From positions 434,001 through 498,000 of the forward strand of contig NZ_OOHJ01000030.1 of NCBI RefSeq assembly GCF_900323885.1: a stretch of DNA of 64,000 bases. The letters are read 5' to 3'. The stretch is from [Actinomadura] parvosata subsp. kistnae. GTDB lineage: Bacteria; Actinomycetota; Actinomycetes; Streptosporangiales; Streptosporangiaceae. The translations under genes were made by a program, and so were the position numbers. Position 1 is the first letter of the stretch, and every line of letters starts with the position of its first letter. Shown in pieces: positions 52,916 through 64,000 of this stretch. The notes below the pieces were generated by a model that was given only the letters and a program-made list of their open reading frames with translations, made no database searches and was not told where the DNA came from.

Positions 52916-53809
52916 ATGACGAGAAGCAAGGGCCTCGTGCTCGACGTCGAGGGGCTGCGCATGCGTTACGGCGCGCACGACGTCCTGCACGACGTCACCT
53001 TCCAGGCCCGGCACGGCGAGGTGGTGGCCCTGCTGGGGCCGAACGGCGCCGGCAAGACCACCACGATCGAGATCCTGGAGGGCTTCCGCGTCCGCTCGCG
53101 GGGCCGGGTCTCGGTGCTCGGCACCGATCCCGCGCACGGCGACGAGCGGTGGCGGGCCCGGCTCGGGATCGTCCTGCAGTCGTGGCGGGACCACGGCAAG
53201 TGGCGGGTACGCGAGTTCCTCGCCCACCTCGGCACCTACTACGCCCCCTACGCCACCCCCGGGATCCCGCGCCCCTGGGACGCCGACGAGCTGATCGAGC
53301 GGGTCGGCCTGAGCGGGCACGCCGGCAAGAAGCTCAAGACCCTGTCCGGCGGCCAGCGGCGCCGGCTGGACGTGGCGATCGGCCTGGTGGGGCGCCCCGA
53401 GCTGCTGTTCCTCGACGAGCCGACCACCGGCTTCGACCCGCAGGCCAGGTCCGGCTTCCACGAGCTCGTCCGCGACCTGGCCGCCGCCCGCCGGACCACG
53501 ATCCTGCTCACCACCCACGACCTGGACGAGGCCGAGAAGCTGGCCGACCGCATCCTGGTGCTGAACGGCGGCCGGATAGTCGCCGACGGCACCGCCGCCG
53601 AGCTGGCGCGGCGCATCGCCGGCGAGGACGAGGTGCGCTGGACGTACGACGGGCGCCGGCACGTCGAAAGGACGCCCGACTCGACCGCGTTCGCCCGCGA
53701 GCTGTTCGCCCGCCACGGCGACGGCGTGCGGGAGCTGGAGGTGCACCGGGCCTCGCTGGAGCAGACGTACCTGGCGCTGGTGCGCGAGGCCGAGGGGGCG
53801 GCCGGATGA
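52916..53809 (+). CDS. ABC-2 type exporter ATP-binding protein
   Basis: 297 aa. Walker A GPNGAGKTTT, Q-loop GIVLQSW, signature LSGGQRRRLDVAIGLVG, Walker B LLFLDEPTTG, switch His TTHDLDEAEKLADR. The tail of about 70 residues is typical of DrrA-like drug exporters. GAGAGG before ATG 52916. ATGA overlap with the permease. Confidence 0.92.
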   Translation: MTRSKGLVLDVEGLRMRYGAHDVLHDVTFQARHGEVVALLGPNGAGKTTTIEILEGFRVRSRGRVSVLGTDPAHGDERWRARLGIVLQSWRDHGKWRVREFLAHLGTYYAPYATPGIPRPWDADELIERVGLSGHAGKKLKTLSGGQRRRLDVAIGLVGRPELLFLDEPTTGFDPQARSGFHELVRDLAAARRTTILLTTHDLDEAEKLADRILVLNGGRIVADGTAAELARRIAGEDEVRWTYDGRRHVERTPDSTAFARELFARHGDGVRELEVHRASLEQTYLALVREAEGAAG

Positions 53810-54639
53810 ACGCGACGGTGCTGCGCGCGGGCTGGTCCAGGGGCGTGATCGAGCTGCGGCAGTCGTTCACCAACGGCGCCGAGCTGGTCTCCCACGTGCT
53901 GTGGCCCGCCCTGATGGTGGCCACGCTGTTCTTCGTCCGGGACCTGCCGGTCGGCGGCCTCCTGCTCGGCGCCCTGGCCCTGCCCGGCATCCTCGGCATG
54001 AACGCCGCGACCGGGCTGATCAGCATGAGCCAGCAGCTCACCGCCGACCGCGAGGACGGCACCCTGCTGCGCGCCAAGGCGACCCCGCACGGGATGCCCG
54101 CCTACCTGATCGGCAAGGTGATCTCGGTGTCCGGCGGCCTGCTGGCCGACCTGGCCATCTTCCTCGTGCCGGCCGTGCTCCTCGTCGAGGGCCTGCGGAT
54201 CGGCCCCGACTCCTGGCCCGGCCTGGCCTGGGTGCTGGCGCTCGGCCTGGTCGCGACCCTGCCGCTGGGCGCGGTGCTGGGCTCGGTGTTCACCACCGCC
54301 CGCGCCCAGGGGCTGGTCCAGCTGCCGTTCCTGGCGCTGGTCGGGATCTCCGGCATCTTCTACCCGATCACCTCGCTGCCGGAGTGGCTGCAGGGGATCG
54401 CCCAGCTCTTCCCCCTCTACTGGATGGGGCTCGGCATGCGCGCGGCCCTGCTGCCGGACGCGGCGGCCGCCGTCGAGATCGGCCAGTCGTGGCGGCACCT
54501 GGAGACCGCCGGGGTGCTGGCCGCCTGGGCGGTGCTCGGCCTGCTCCTGGCGCCGGTCGTGCTGCGGCGGATGGCCCGCAGGGAGTCCGGCTCGACGGTC
54601 GCGGCCCGCCGCGAGCGCGCCCTGCGGCGGGTCGGGTGA
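53806..54639 (+). CDS. ABC-2 type exporter permease
   Basis: 277 aa with about six membrane helices (for example GGLLLGALALPGILGM, LADLAIFLVPAVLLVEGL, VLALGLVATLPLGAVLGSVF, LQLPFLALVGISGIFYPI-like, VLAAWAVLGLLLAPVVL). FYPITSLPEWLQGIAQLFPLYWMGLGMR is the ABC-2 signature before the last helix. It pairs with the ATPase just upstream to export a hydrophobic compound or lipid. Confidence 0.9.
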   Translation: MNATVLRAGWSRGVIELRQSFTNGAELVSHVLWPALMVATLFFVRDLPVGGLLLGALALPGILGMNAATGLISMSQQLTADREDGTLLRAKATPHGMPAYLIGKVISVSGGLLADLAIFLVPAVLLVEGLRIGPDSWPGLAWVLALGLVATLPLGAVLGSVFTTARAQGLVQLPFLALVGISGIFYPITSLPEWLQGIAQLFPLYWMGLGMRAALLPDAAAAVEIGQSWRHLETAGVLAAWAVLGLLLAPVVLRRMARRESGSTVAARRERALRRVG

Positions 54640-54645
54640 AGGAGC

Positions 54646-54711
54646 TCACCAGTCGTGCACGGTGCCGTCCTGCGGCCGGTTGACCGGCAGGTACGCCGCC
54701 GCGTACGGGGA
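54646..54711 (-). pseudogene. possible remnant of a gene 3' end
   Basis: The minus strand reads PYAAAYLPVNRPQDGTVHDW and a stop, with normal codon bias, but there is no upstream gene body: the frame fails within about 15 codons. It looks like the kept C-terminus of a deleted gene, family not identified. Chance is possible at this length. Confidence 0.3.
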
Positions 54712-54754
54712 CACAGCCCTTGGTGGGAGCACCGGCTTTGTCCAGGTCCGCGCG

Positions 54755-55357
54755 TCAGGTTCTGCGTGAGATGACCATGATGTATTCGCAGGGCGCGTTC
54801 GTCCGGTTGGCGAAGCCGTGGTCCGCGTCGGCCTGGAAGAACAGGGAGTCGCCCGCGTCCAGGGTCTCGGTGATCCCGCCGAGCGCGACGGTGAGGGTGC
54901 CCTGGAGCACCACGAGTTGTTTCTCCGTGCCCGGCGGGTACGCGGGCAGCAGCCCGGTGGAGACCTGCGCGGGGAGGTAGTGGACGATCATCTCGGCCCC
55001 TCCCGCGCCCGGGGCCGCCGACACCATGTGCCGCTCGAAGCCGGTCTCCGGGTCGCGGAAGACGGGGCGATCGTTCTTGCGCATGACGATGGCCACGCCG
55101 GACGCGGCGCCGGCCGGCGCGCCGATCAGGTCCGAGAGCGACGTGTCGAGCGCGTGGGCGATCCTCGACGCGACGCCGATCGTCGGGCTCTTCTCGCCGC
55201 GCTCGACCTTGGACAGCATCGCCCGGCTGACCGACGACCGCAGGGACAACTGCTCGAGCGTCAGGCCCGCCTCCTCGCGGCGTCGCCGCACGTTCACGCC
55301 GAACGCGCCGGCCAGGTCGTCACTCTCTTGTGTTCCGGTCGCGTTCTGCTCGACCAC
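54755..55357 (-). CDS. XRE-cupin transcriptional regulator
   Basis: 200 aa. N-terminal HTH (about 18-75): VRRRREEAGLTLEQLSLRSSVSRAMLSKVERGEKSPTI; C-terminal cupin (about 105-195): VVLQGTLTVALGGITETLDAGDSLFFQADADHGFANRTN. The cupin probably senses a small ligand. Divergent from the metallo-hydrolase gene, which is a likely target. Confidence 0.9.
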   Translation of the reverse strand: MVEQNATGTQESDDLAGAFGVNVRRRREEAGLTLEQLSLRSSVSRAMLSKVERGEKSPTIGVASRIAHALDTSLSDLIGAPAGAASGVAIVMRKNDRPVFRDPETGFERHMVSAAPGAGGAEMIVHYLPAQVSTGLLPAYPPGTEKQLVVLQGTLTVALGGITETLDAGDSLFFQADADHGFANRTNAPCEYIMVISRRT

Positions 55358-55405
55358 CGTGCTCCTTGATCGACGGGTACCTCGCTCGCCATAGTGTACG
55401 GTTTC

Positions 55406-55418
55406 TTCTAAAGTAGAA
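55406..55418. promoter_or_regulatory. candidate operator of the XRE-cupin regulator
   Basis: TTCTA-AAG-TAGAA in an AT-rich stretch (GTTTCTTCTAAAGTAGAAAT) between the divergent regulator and metallo-hydrolase genes, 26-38 bp before the hydrolase start. Confidence 0.5.
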
Positions 55419-55443
55419 ATCGTCTTCCATAGGAGATGCGCTC

Positions 55444-56262
55444 ATGCGTCTGATCTCAAGCGGCCGGCACCATGCCACGTTCGCGTTCGGCGAGCTGCGG
55501 GTGACCTCGTTGCGCGACGGGTACATCGACATGCCGCCGACCCGGCTGCGCGGCGAGGACGGCCGTCCGCTCGCCGAGCTGCCGGCCGCCGTCCCGCTGG
55601 CCGGTGACAACCTGCGGCTGTCGGTCAACGCCTTCTTCGTCACCGACGGCACCCGGTCGGTGCTCATCGACACCGGCGCGTCCGACGCCTGGCACGACCC
55701 CACCATGGGGTTGATCTACGACGCGCTCGACGAGGCGGGGATCGATCGCGCGCAGGTCACCGACGTGGCCATCACCCACCGGCACGAGGACCACGTGAGC
55801 GGCCTCGTCATGCCCGGCGGTGCGGAGGCGTTCACCGAGCTGGAGCGGGTGTGGATCGGCGCGGGCGACGCCTCGGTGTTCACGGGGCGGCTCGCGCCGA
55901 TCCGCGACCGGGTCGTACCCGTGACGGAGAACGTCGCGATCAACGACTGGACCACCGCGATCCCGGCACCGGGCCACACCCCCGGCCACACCGTCTACGA
56001 CGTCAGGAGCGGCACCGGCCACCTTCTCGTCTGGGGCGACACCGTGCACGTCCCCACCCTCCAGTTCGATCGGCCGAACGTGTCGTGGGAGCTCGACGGC
56101 GACCAGCACCGGGCCCGCGCCGCCCGAGCGGCCCTCCTCGACCGGCTGACCCGGCCCCACCACTTCGTGGCCGGCGCCCACCTCGACTCCCCCGGCATCG
56201 CCCGCGTCACGCCCTCCGGGGAGGGGTATGCGCTCGAATACCTCGCACCACCGATCGGCTGA
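55444..56262 (+). CDS. metallo-beta-lactamase-fold hydrolase
   Basis: 272 aa. The zinc site THRHEDH (HxHxDH) with later ligands GHTPGHT and WGDTVH is complete, so two metals can bind. SVLIDTGASDAWHDPTMG precedes the motif as in quorum-quenching lactonase and related proteins. GGAG nine bases before the ATG. No signal peptide. The substrate is not known; a lactone or ester degraded under control of the divergent XRE-cupin regulator fits. Confidence 0.88.
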   Translation: MRLISSGRHHATFAFGELRVTSLRDGYIDMPPTRLRGEDGRPLAELPAAVPLAGDNLRLSVNAFFVTDGTRSVLIDTGASDAWHDPTMGLIYDALDEAGIDRAQVTDVAITHRHEDHVSGLVMPGGAEAFTELERVWIGAGDASVFTGRLAPIRDRVVPVTENVAINDWTTAIPAPGHTPGHTVYDVRSGTGHLLVWGDTVHVPTLQFDRPNVSWELDGDQHRARAARAALLDRLTRPHHFVAGAHLDSPGIARVTPSGEGYALEYLAPPIG

Positions 56263-56334
56263 TGCGAGCGTGCCGGTGCCGGGCCGCGCTCGCGAAGGCG
56301 TCGCCGCCGGGAACGACCGAGGTGAACGGCTCCG

Positions 56335-58209
56335 TCAGGGAATCGGGACCCTGGCGGTGAAGATCTCCTCGTCGTTGGCGGGGTCGGCCTGCGGGGCCGG
56401 TGCTGTGCAGGTCCGCGGCGGGACGCCGGGCACGCCCGTGCCGGGGCACAGGAACCGGGCCGCCGTACGCGTGTCGGACCAGGCCGGATACGCATGTGTG
56501 GCGGTGGCGGTGACCTGGATGTAGTCGCCGTAGAACGTGCCGCCGAACTGGGTGGGCGGCGGCATCGCCGAGGAGGTCACCCGCCGCACCTGGAAGCCGG
56601 AGCCGGACCGGGTGGACAGCGAGATGTCGGAGAAGCCGCTGCGGCTGTCGCCGCCGTACTGCCGGTCGTAGTAGGCGACGACCAGCTTGCCGAGCGGCGA
56701 GTAGTCGGCGCCGTGCCAGAACTGGTCGGTGGTGCGCTGGCCGGGACGGTCGGTGGCGGTGGCGAGGGTACGCACGTCGGCGGCGGTGCCGGTGAAGGAC
56801 GCCCCCGCGTCGGTGGACTCCGACACGACGATGTCGTTGTTGCACCCTCCGGTCTTGACCCCGTCATAGAGCGCGTTGCCCAGCGGGCCGGTGAATCCGG
56901 CGGGGGTGCAGCCGACGGCCTCGCGGGAGTTGCGGTTGACGTAGGAGCCGTAGGTGACGGTGACCTGGGCGGGGTCGCGCGGGTTGACGTTGACGTAGGG
57001 GTAGTTGGCGGCGCGGAAGATGGAGTTGAACGTGGGCCCCTTCTCGGGCACGCACGCCCGTCCCGGGTCGGCGCCGCCCTGGTAGGTGGCGCAGTCGGGC
57101 AGGTCGAAGAAGTCGCCCACCTTGACCGGCGCCGAGTAGGAGGCGCCGCCGTCGGTCGACTTGGCCAGCAGCATCTGCAGGTGGTTGTCGGCCGCGTTGG
57201 CGGGGGTGGTGTTGGAGTTGGCCCACACCACGTACAGGGCGCCGTCGGGGCCGACCGCCGGGTGGGAGAACTGGTTGACGTTGCAGGAGCCGCGCGGCGT
57301 GGGGATGCCGAACGTGTTCGCGCACAGGGGCGAGTCCGAGCTGATCAGCACGGGGGCGCTGAAGGTCTCGCCGTAGTCGGCCGAGTAGGCGCCGAAGATG
57401 TAGGCGGTGCCGTCGGCGTCGAACGTCGTCCACGTCACGTACACGCGGTCCCTGAACGGGCTGCCCGCGAAGCCGTCGACCGCCATGAGCTGTTTGTCCA
57501 GCAGGAAGTCGCCGGCCCCGGCCAGGTCGGCGTGCTCGGCGACCGGCCGCCCGGGGAAGGTGAACGAGGCGCCGCCCGTCCCGGTGGAGCGGAAGACGTA
57601 GAACGCGCTGGACTGGTCGGGATCGCCGGTGACCGTGGTGCCCCGCTTGAACACCTGGCACGACAGGTACACGTTGCCGCGGCTGTCCCAGTCCACCGAG
57701 GTGTCGCCGCCGGCCTGCCAGTACTCACGCGGGAACCCGCCGAACGCGGTCCCGCGGGTGAAGCCGTTCGGGACGGTCGTGTCGGCCCAGCTCGCGCCGC
57801 CGTCGCGGGAGTACGACACCCCGCAGGTGCCGTCGCCGCGCCGGTAGTCGTTGTAGGAGGCCACGAGCTGCCGGGGGTCGGCCGGGTTTGCGGCGATCCA
57901 GGTCTCGTTCTGCGCCTGCCCGCGCCCGGCCAGGTCGGGGTCGGTGAGGTTCAGGCAGTTCTGGTTCACCTTGACGTTGTCGCCGCGCCGACCGTCGCAG
58001 TCGGGGGCCGCGGCGGGCCGGAACCCGGTCACGGCCTGGCGGGCCGCCGCGGGCCGCTCCCCGAGCGCGTCGCTGAGCGCGCCCGAGGCCAGGCGTCGCT
58101 GCCAGGGTTTGAGATCGTCGTACGAGAAGCCCTGCGCGCCGGTGGACGGGATCATCACCAGGACGAGGGCGGCCGAGGCGACCAGGCCGAGGGCATGCCG
58201 GAATCGCAT
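56335..58209 (-). CDS. secreted BNR/sialidase-like beta-propeller protein
   Basis: 624 aa from ATG 58209 (GGAGG four bases upstream). The signal peptide HALGLVASAALVLVMIPSTGAQG is followed by a propeller with Asp-box repeats SRDGGASW, SADYGETF, STDGGASY and STDAGASF. The repeats are those of sialidases and VPS10-like propellers, but the catalytic Arg triad and Tyr of sialidase cannot be confirmed by eye. Even numbers of Cys suggest disulfides. Secreted, perhaps binding or cutting glycans. Confidence 0.75.
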   Translation of the reverse strand: MRFRHALGLVASAALVLVMIPSTGAQGFSYDDLKPWQRRLASGALSDALGERPAAARQAVTGFRPAAAPDCDGRRGDNVKVNQNCLNLTDPDLAGRGQAQNETWIAANPADPRQLVASYNDYRRGDGTCGVSYSRDGGASWADTTVPNGFTRGTAFGGFPREYWQAGGDTSVDWDSRGNVYLSCQVFKRGTTVTGDPDQSSAFYVFRSTGTGGASFTFPGRPVAEHADLAGAGDFLLDKQLMAVDGFAGSPFRDRVYVTWTTFDADGTAYIFGAYSADYGETFSAPVLISSDSPLCANTFGIPTPRGSCNVNQFSHPAVGPDGALYVVWANSNTTPANAADNHLQMLLAKSTDGGASYSAPVKVGDFFDLPDCATYQGGADPGRACVPEKGPTFNSIFRAANYPYVNVNPRDPAQVTVTYGSYVNRNSREAVGCTPAGFTGPLGNALYDGVKTGGCNNDIVVSESTDAGASFTGTAADVRTLATATDRPGQRTTDQFWHGADYSPLGKLVVAYYDRQYGGDSRSGFSDISLSTRSGSGFQVRRVTSSAMPPPTQFGGTFYGDYIQVTATATHAYPAWSDTRTAARFLCPGTGVPGVPPRTCTAPAPQADPANDEEIFTARVPIP

Positions 58210-58447
58210 CCTGCCTCCATGGGACGACGGGGACTGAGCCGGGGGCTCCCGACCGGCCCCGCCCATGACGGGAGGACCCGAGAACGTGACGGTATGCCCG
58301 CCCCCACGGCTCGCCAAGGCCCAAGGGCTGGCCGCATCCGGACAACAGCCGATCACCCGCACCGACCGCGGCCCCGCCGTCGATGTCGGCCCCGGCCATC
58401 GGGTACGGCGAGCGGCGGAGCTCGCCGTACCCGCATCGTGTCTTCGG

Positions 58448-60409
58448 TCAGCGTCCGCTGGAGGCCGCGCGGTAGTGCAGGTCCTGCACGTACGGCGTCG
58501 CGGTGATCGGGTACGGCGAGACGACCTTCGCGACCGTGGCCGCGTTCCTGGTCACGGTCGCCGACGCGGTGCCGGGTCTGAGCGGGAACGTCTTGGCGGA
58601 CACTCCCGCGGGCGCGTCGTAGGTCTGCGTCGTGCCGCCGATCGTGACCGACACCTTGCCGGCGGCGGTGAGCATGCTCAGCACCTCGACCGTGTCGCGG
58701 GCCGCGGTGCTGCCACCGCGCAGCTTCATCAGCTTGGTCTGCGCGTACGACGGGGCGGCGGCGACCGGCTGCACCCGGTGGGTCAGGTAGGCCACGTCAT
58801 GGGTGATCTTCGGGCAGCCCAGCTTGTAGCAGGTGAGGTAGTAGGCGTTGATGTCCAGGTAGGTCCATCCGGCGTTCCTGGAGGGGGCGAACTGGGTGTT
58901 CTCGGAGTAGTCGTTCCAGGTGGTGAGCTGCACCCAGTCCGCCTTTCCGTCGATGGCGCCCTTCCACGTGGCCCGCAGGTTCTCGGTGTTGCCGGCTTCG
59001 TCGAAGATGCCCTGGTTGGGGCGCTCGTCCTGGACGGACACCGGCTGCATCCAGAGCTTGCCCAGGTTGTGCGCGGTGGTGATGGCGGTGGTGAGGTTCG
59101 CGTTGGCGGCGGGGTTGCGGCCGCCCCAGTTGGAGAAGCCGTAGCTGATGGGGGCGAAGGCGTCGCGGTTGGTGGTGAAATTGAGGAAGACGGGCACCAG
59201 GGCGACCTTGATCCCGTGGGCGGTCTCCATCGTCTTCATCCAGTCGCTCCACCAGGCGGCGGTGTGCCCCTCGGCCTTGAACGGGGCGACCACCAGGCGG
59301 TCGTCGGGGAGCCGGTAGACCGACTCCGACTCCGCCAGCTTGGCGATGGAGGAGGCCAGGGTGGCGCTGTCGACCGAGGCCAGGCCGTTCGTGTCCGGCA
59401 TGAGCACGATCTTGAAGCCGGGGTCCACGGCCTCGGCGGCCTTGATCAGGTTCTGGACGCGGGTCCAGTGCGCGCTGGTCACGGACAGGATGTCCACGGT
59501 GAAGCCGTCCAGGCCCGCCGCGATGGCCTGCTTGACCTCGGTCTTGAGGTCGGTCAGCGCGTAGTCGGCGGCGATCGGTGCGCGGCCGAGCGGCCGGTCG
59601 CGCAGCAGCCCGCCGTAGGCGGCGTGCTTGCCGCTCTCCCCGTCGGGCTTGAGGTAGTTGCGGGCGTAGTAATCGTTTTCCGGCGCGGCGTTGTCCAGCG
59701 AGATCGGATACGGCGTGAAGTAGTGCGCGAACACCTTCTTGCCCGAGGCCCGCAGCGCCGCCGTACTGGCCGGGGTGAACGGCAGCGGCCCGTCGGTCTG
59801 CTCCTCCCCCGTGCCGGGCGTGTAGGTGAGCGTGAGCTTCGGCCCCCGGTCGCCGCTCTCGCGGGACGACATCAGCACCGTCGTGGTGTCGGAGGTGCCG
59901 GTCAGGGCGAAGGCGTACGTGCCGTCGGCCGGGACGGCGGAGGAGAGGTCCAGCTTGGCGGTCGCGCCGGCGGCGAACCCGGTGTGCGAGCCGATCGTGC
60001 TCGCGCCGACCGCCGGGCGGGTGTTCCAGGTGGTGGCGGCCTCGGTCCAGGTGCCCGTCACGGGGTGGGCGGAGATGGTGGTGTCGGTGGTCCTGGCCGA
60101 GACGACCTCCAGGGTGGCCTTGACGTCCTGGGCGTCCGCCGGGATGCCGGCGACCTTGAAGCGGAGCAGCGCCTGACGCTGGCCGGCGGCGGTGCCGCCG
60201 CAGGAGGAGCCGCACACGCTCAGCCACGTCGCGGTGGCGAAGCTCTTGGCGGGCTCGCCCTGGCTGATGAAGACGTCCTCGGCCGCGGCGACGGTCACGG
60301 TGACCGGCGCGAGCGCGGCGGCCGGTGCGGGAGCGACCGCGACGGACGCCAGCATGGCCAGCGCGGCCAGGGCGGTCACCGCCGCCGGCACCCGATGGGG
60401 GTGGACCAT
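58448..60409 (-). CDS. secreted GH71-type alpha-1,3-glucanase with N-terminal accessory domain
   Basis: 653 aa from ATG 60409 (GGAG five bases upstream). Signal peptide AAVTALAALAMLASVAVAPAPAAA; residues about 35-190 form a DNRLRE/CBM96-like beta domain (EDVFISQGEPAKSFATATWLSV); about 215-560 match GH71: GKKVFAHYFTPYPISLDN, GLDGFTVDILSV, FKIVLMPDTNG, DWVQLTTWNDYSENTQFAPS. A C-terminal beta domain follows. GH71 enzymes cut alpha-1,3-glucan of fungal walls or dental-type polymers. It is monocistronic and may work with other secreted hydrolases for fungal biomass. Confidence 0.85.
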   Translation of the reverse strand: MVHPHRVPAAVTALAALAMLASVAVAPAPAAALAPVTVTVAAAEDVFISQGEPAKSFATATWLSVCGSSCGGTAAGQRQALLRFKVAGIPADAQDVKATLEVVSARTTDTTISAHPVTGTWTEAATTWNTRPAVGASTIGSHTGFAAGATAKLDLSSAVPADGTYAFALTGTSDTTTVLMSSRESGDRGPKLTLTYTPGTGEEQTDGPLPFTPASTAALRASGKKVFAHYFTPYPISLDNAAPENDYYARNYLKPDGESGKHAAYGGLLRDRPLGRAPIAADYALTDLKTEVKQAIAAGLDGFTVDILSVTSAHWTRVQNLIKAAEAVDPGFKIVLMPDTNGLASVDSATLASSIAKLAESESVYRLPDDRLVVAPFKAEGHTAAWWSDWMKTMETAHGIKVALVPVFLNFTTNRDAFAPISYGFSNWGGRNPAANANLTTAITTAHNLGKLWMQPVSVQDERPNQGIFDEAGNTENLRATWKGAIDGKADWVQLTTWNDYSENTQFAPSRNAGWTYLDINAYYLTCYKLGCPKITHDVAYLTHRVQPVAAAPSYAQTKLMKLRGGSTAARDTVEVLSMLTAAGKVSVTIGGTTQTYDAPAGVSAKTFPLRPGTASATVTRNAATVAKVVSPYPITATPYVQDLHYRAASSGR

Positions 60410-60628
60410 GGAACTCCTTGAAGGTGAGGGGAGCGGATCCGTCGGGATCCACGGCATTCCGAGCCAGGACGAAGCATGATCAACGCCGGCCGTTCAGGTC
60501 AAGCCGCGTTCCCGCCGGGACGAGGCGGGCCGGGGCCGCTGTCCCGAACCGGACCCTTGGCAGGCGGGCGGGCCTGGACGACTATCGAGAGGTCGGTGTC
60601 GAGCCGGGCGACAGGTGCGGAGGGCTCG

Positions 60629-64000
<3,372 letters not shown>

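Noticed and set aside
56494..60421. Two long plus-strand frames opposite the BNR protein and GH71 genes
   Set aside because: Composition is Gly/Val/Arg-rich without any recognisable motif; the minus-strand proteins have signal peptides and known domains.

Overview
The window is about 73% G+C, with codon use, small-gene overlaps (ATGA/GTGA) and families typical of a filamentous actinomycete. Regulator content and the two biosynthetic gene clusters suggest a Streptosporangiales-type genome such as Nonomuraea; this placement is inference, since no rRNA or other taxonomic marker is present.

Layout. 1-3.8 kb: the tail of a secreted alpha-L-fucosidase, an ArsR regulator coupled to an odd ArsM-remnant/acetyltransferase protein, and a divergent methyltransferase/flavoprotein pair. 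3.9-25.9 kb: a metallophore-type NRPS/PKS cluster. Its minus-strand operon reads carrier-Cy-A(Cys)-PCP synthetase, KS-AT-KR-ACP-Cy-TE synthase, lipoprotein binding protein, two Opp/Nik-type permeases, a fused double ATPase and a didomain methyltransferase. A divergent plus-strand operon reads methyltransferase, free-standing PCP-Cy-PCP protein and a saccharopine-dehydrogenase-like reductase. The parts are those of yersiniabactin synthesis, but cut apart and redistributed, and coupled to an oligopeptide/nickel-type importer. Three related 15-bp Zur/Fur-like boxes (TGGWAAYGGTTWTCA) lie between the divergent operons and in front of the 2.1-kb methyltransferase gene, so metal control is likely.

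26-36 kb: small regulatory and enzyme genes (FAD monooxygenase/MerR pair, LysR/cysteine dioxygenase pair, ArsR/SDR pair, two VOC proteins, a secreted T4-type lysozyme, a LuxR regulator and unknown proteins). 36-46 kb: a phenazine cluster on the minus strand: StrR/ParB-like regulator, phzB, C, D, E, F, G, then a Baeyer-Villiger monooxygenase, an ABM-domain monooxygenase and a PhzS-like hydroxylase. 46.5-50 kb: two sigma-factor-like genes and an isolated cytochrome b (QcrB). 50.1-51.6 kb: a two-gene unit in which a small Cys-rich peptide is translationally coupled to a DUF692/MNIO protein that seems fused to its usual partner; this is a compact candidate RiPP system. 52-56 kb: STAS protein, PPOX protein, ABC-2 exporter behind a large inverted repeat, XRE-cupin regulator and metallo-hydrolase. 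56-64 kb: secreted BNR-repeat protein, GH71 glucanase and the start of a kinase-WD40 protein that runs off the right edge.

Quality note. Five genes (NRPS, NRPS-associated methyltransferase, one permease, phzF, phzC) are each broken by one missing G/C in or next to a short G/C run, and each is restored by adding one base. Undercalled homopolymers are the simplest explanation; I annotate them as single genes with a frameshift. No tRNA, rRNA, CRISPR array, insertion sequence or phage integrase was seen.
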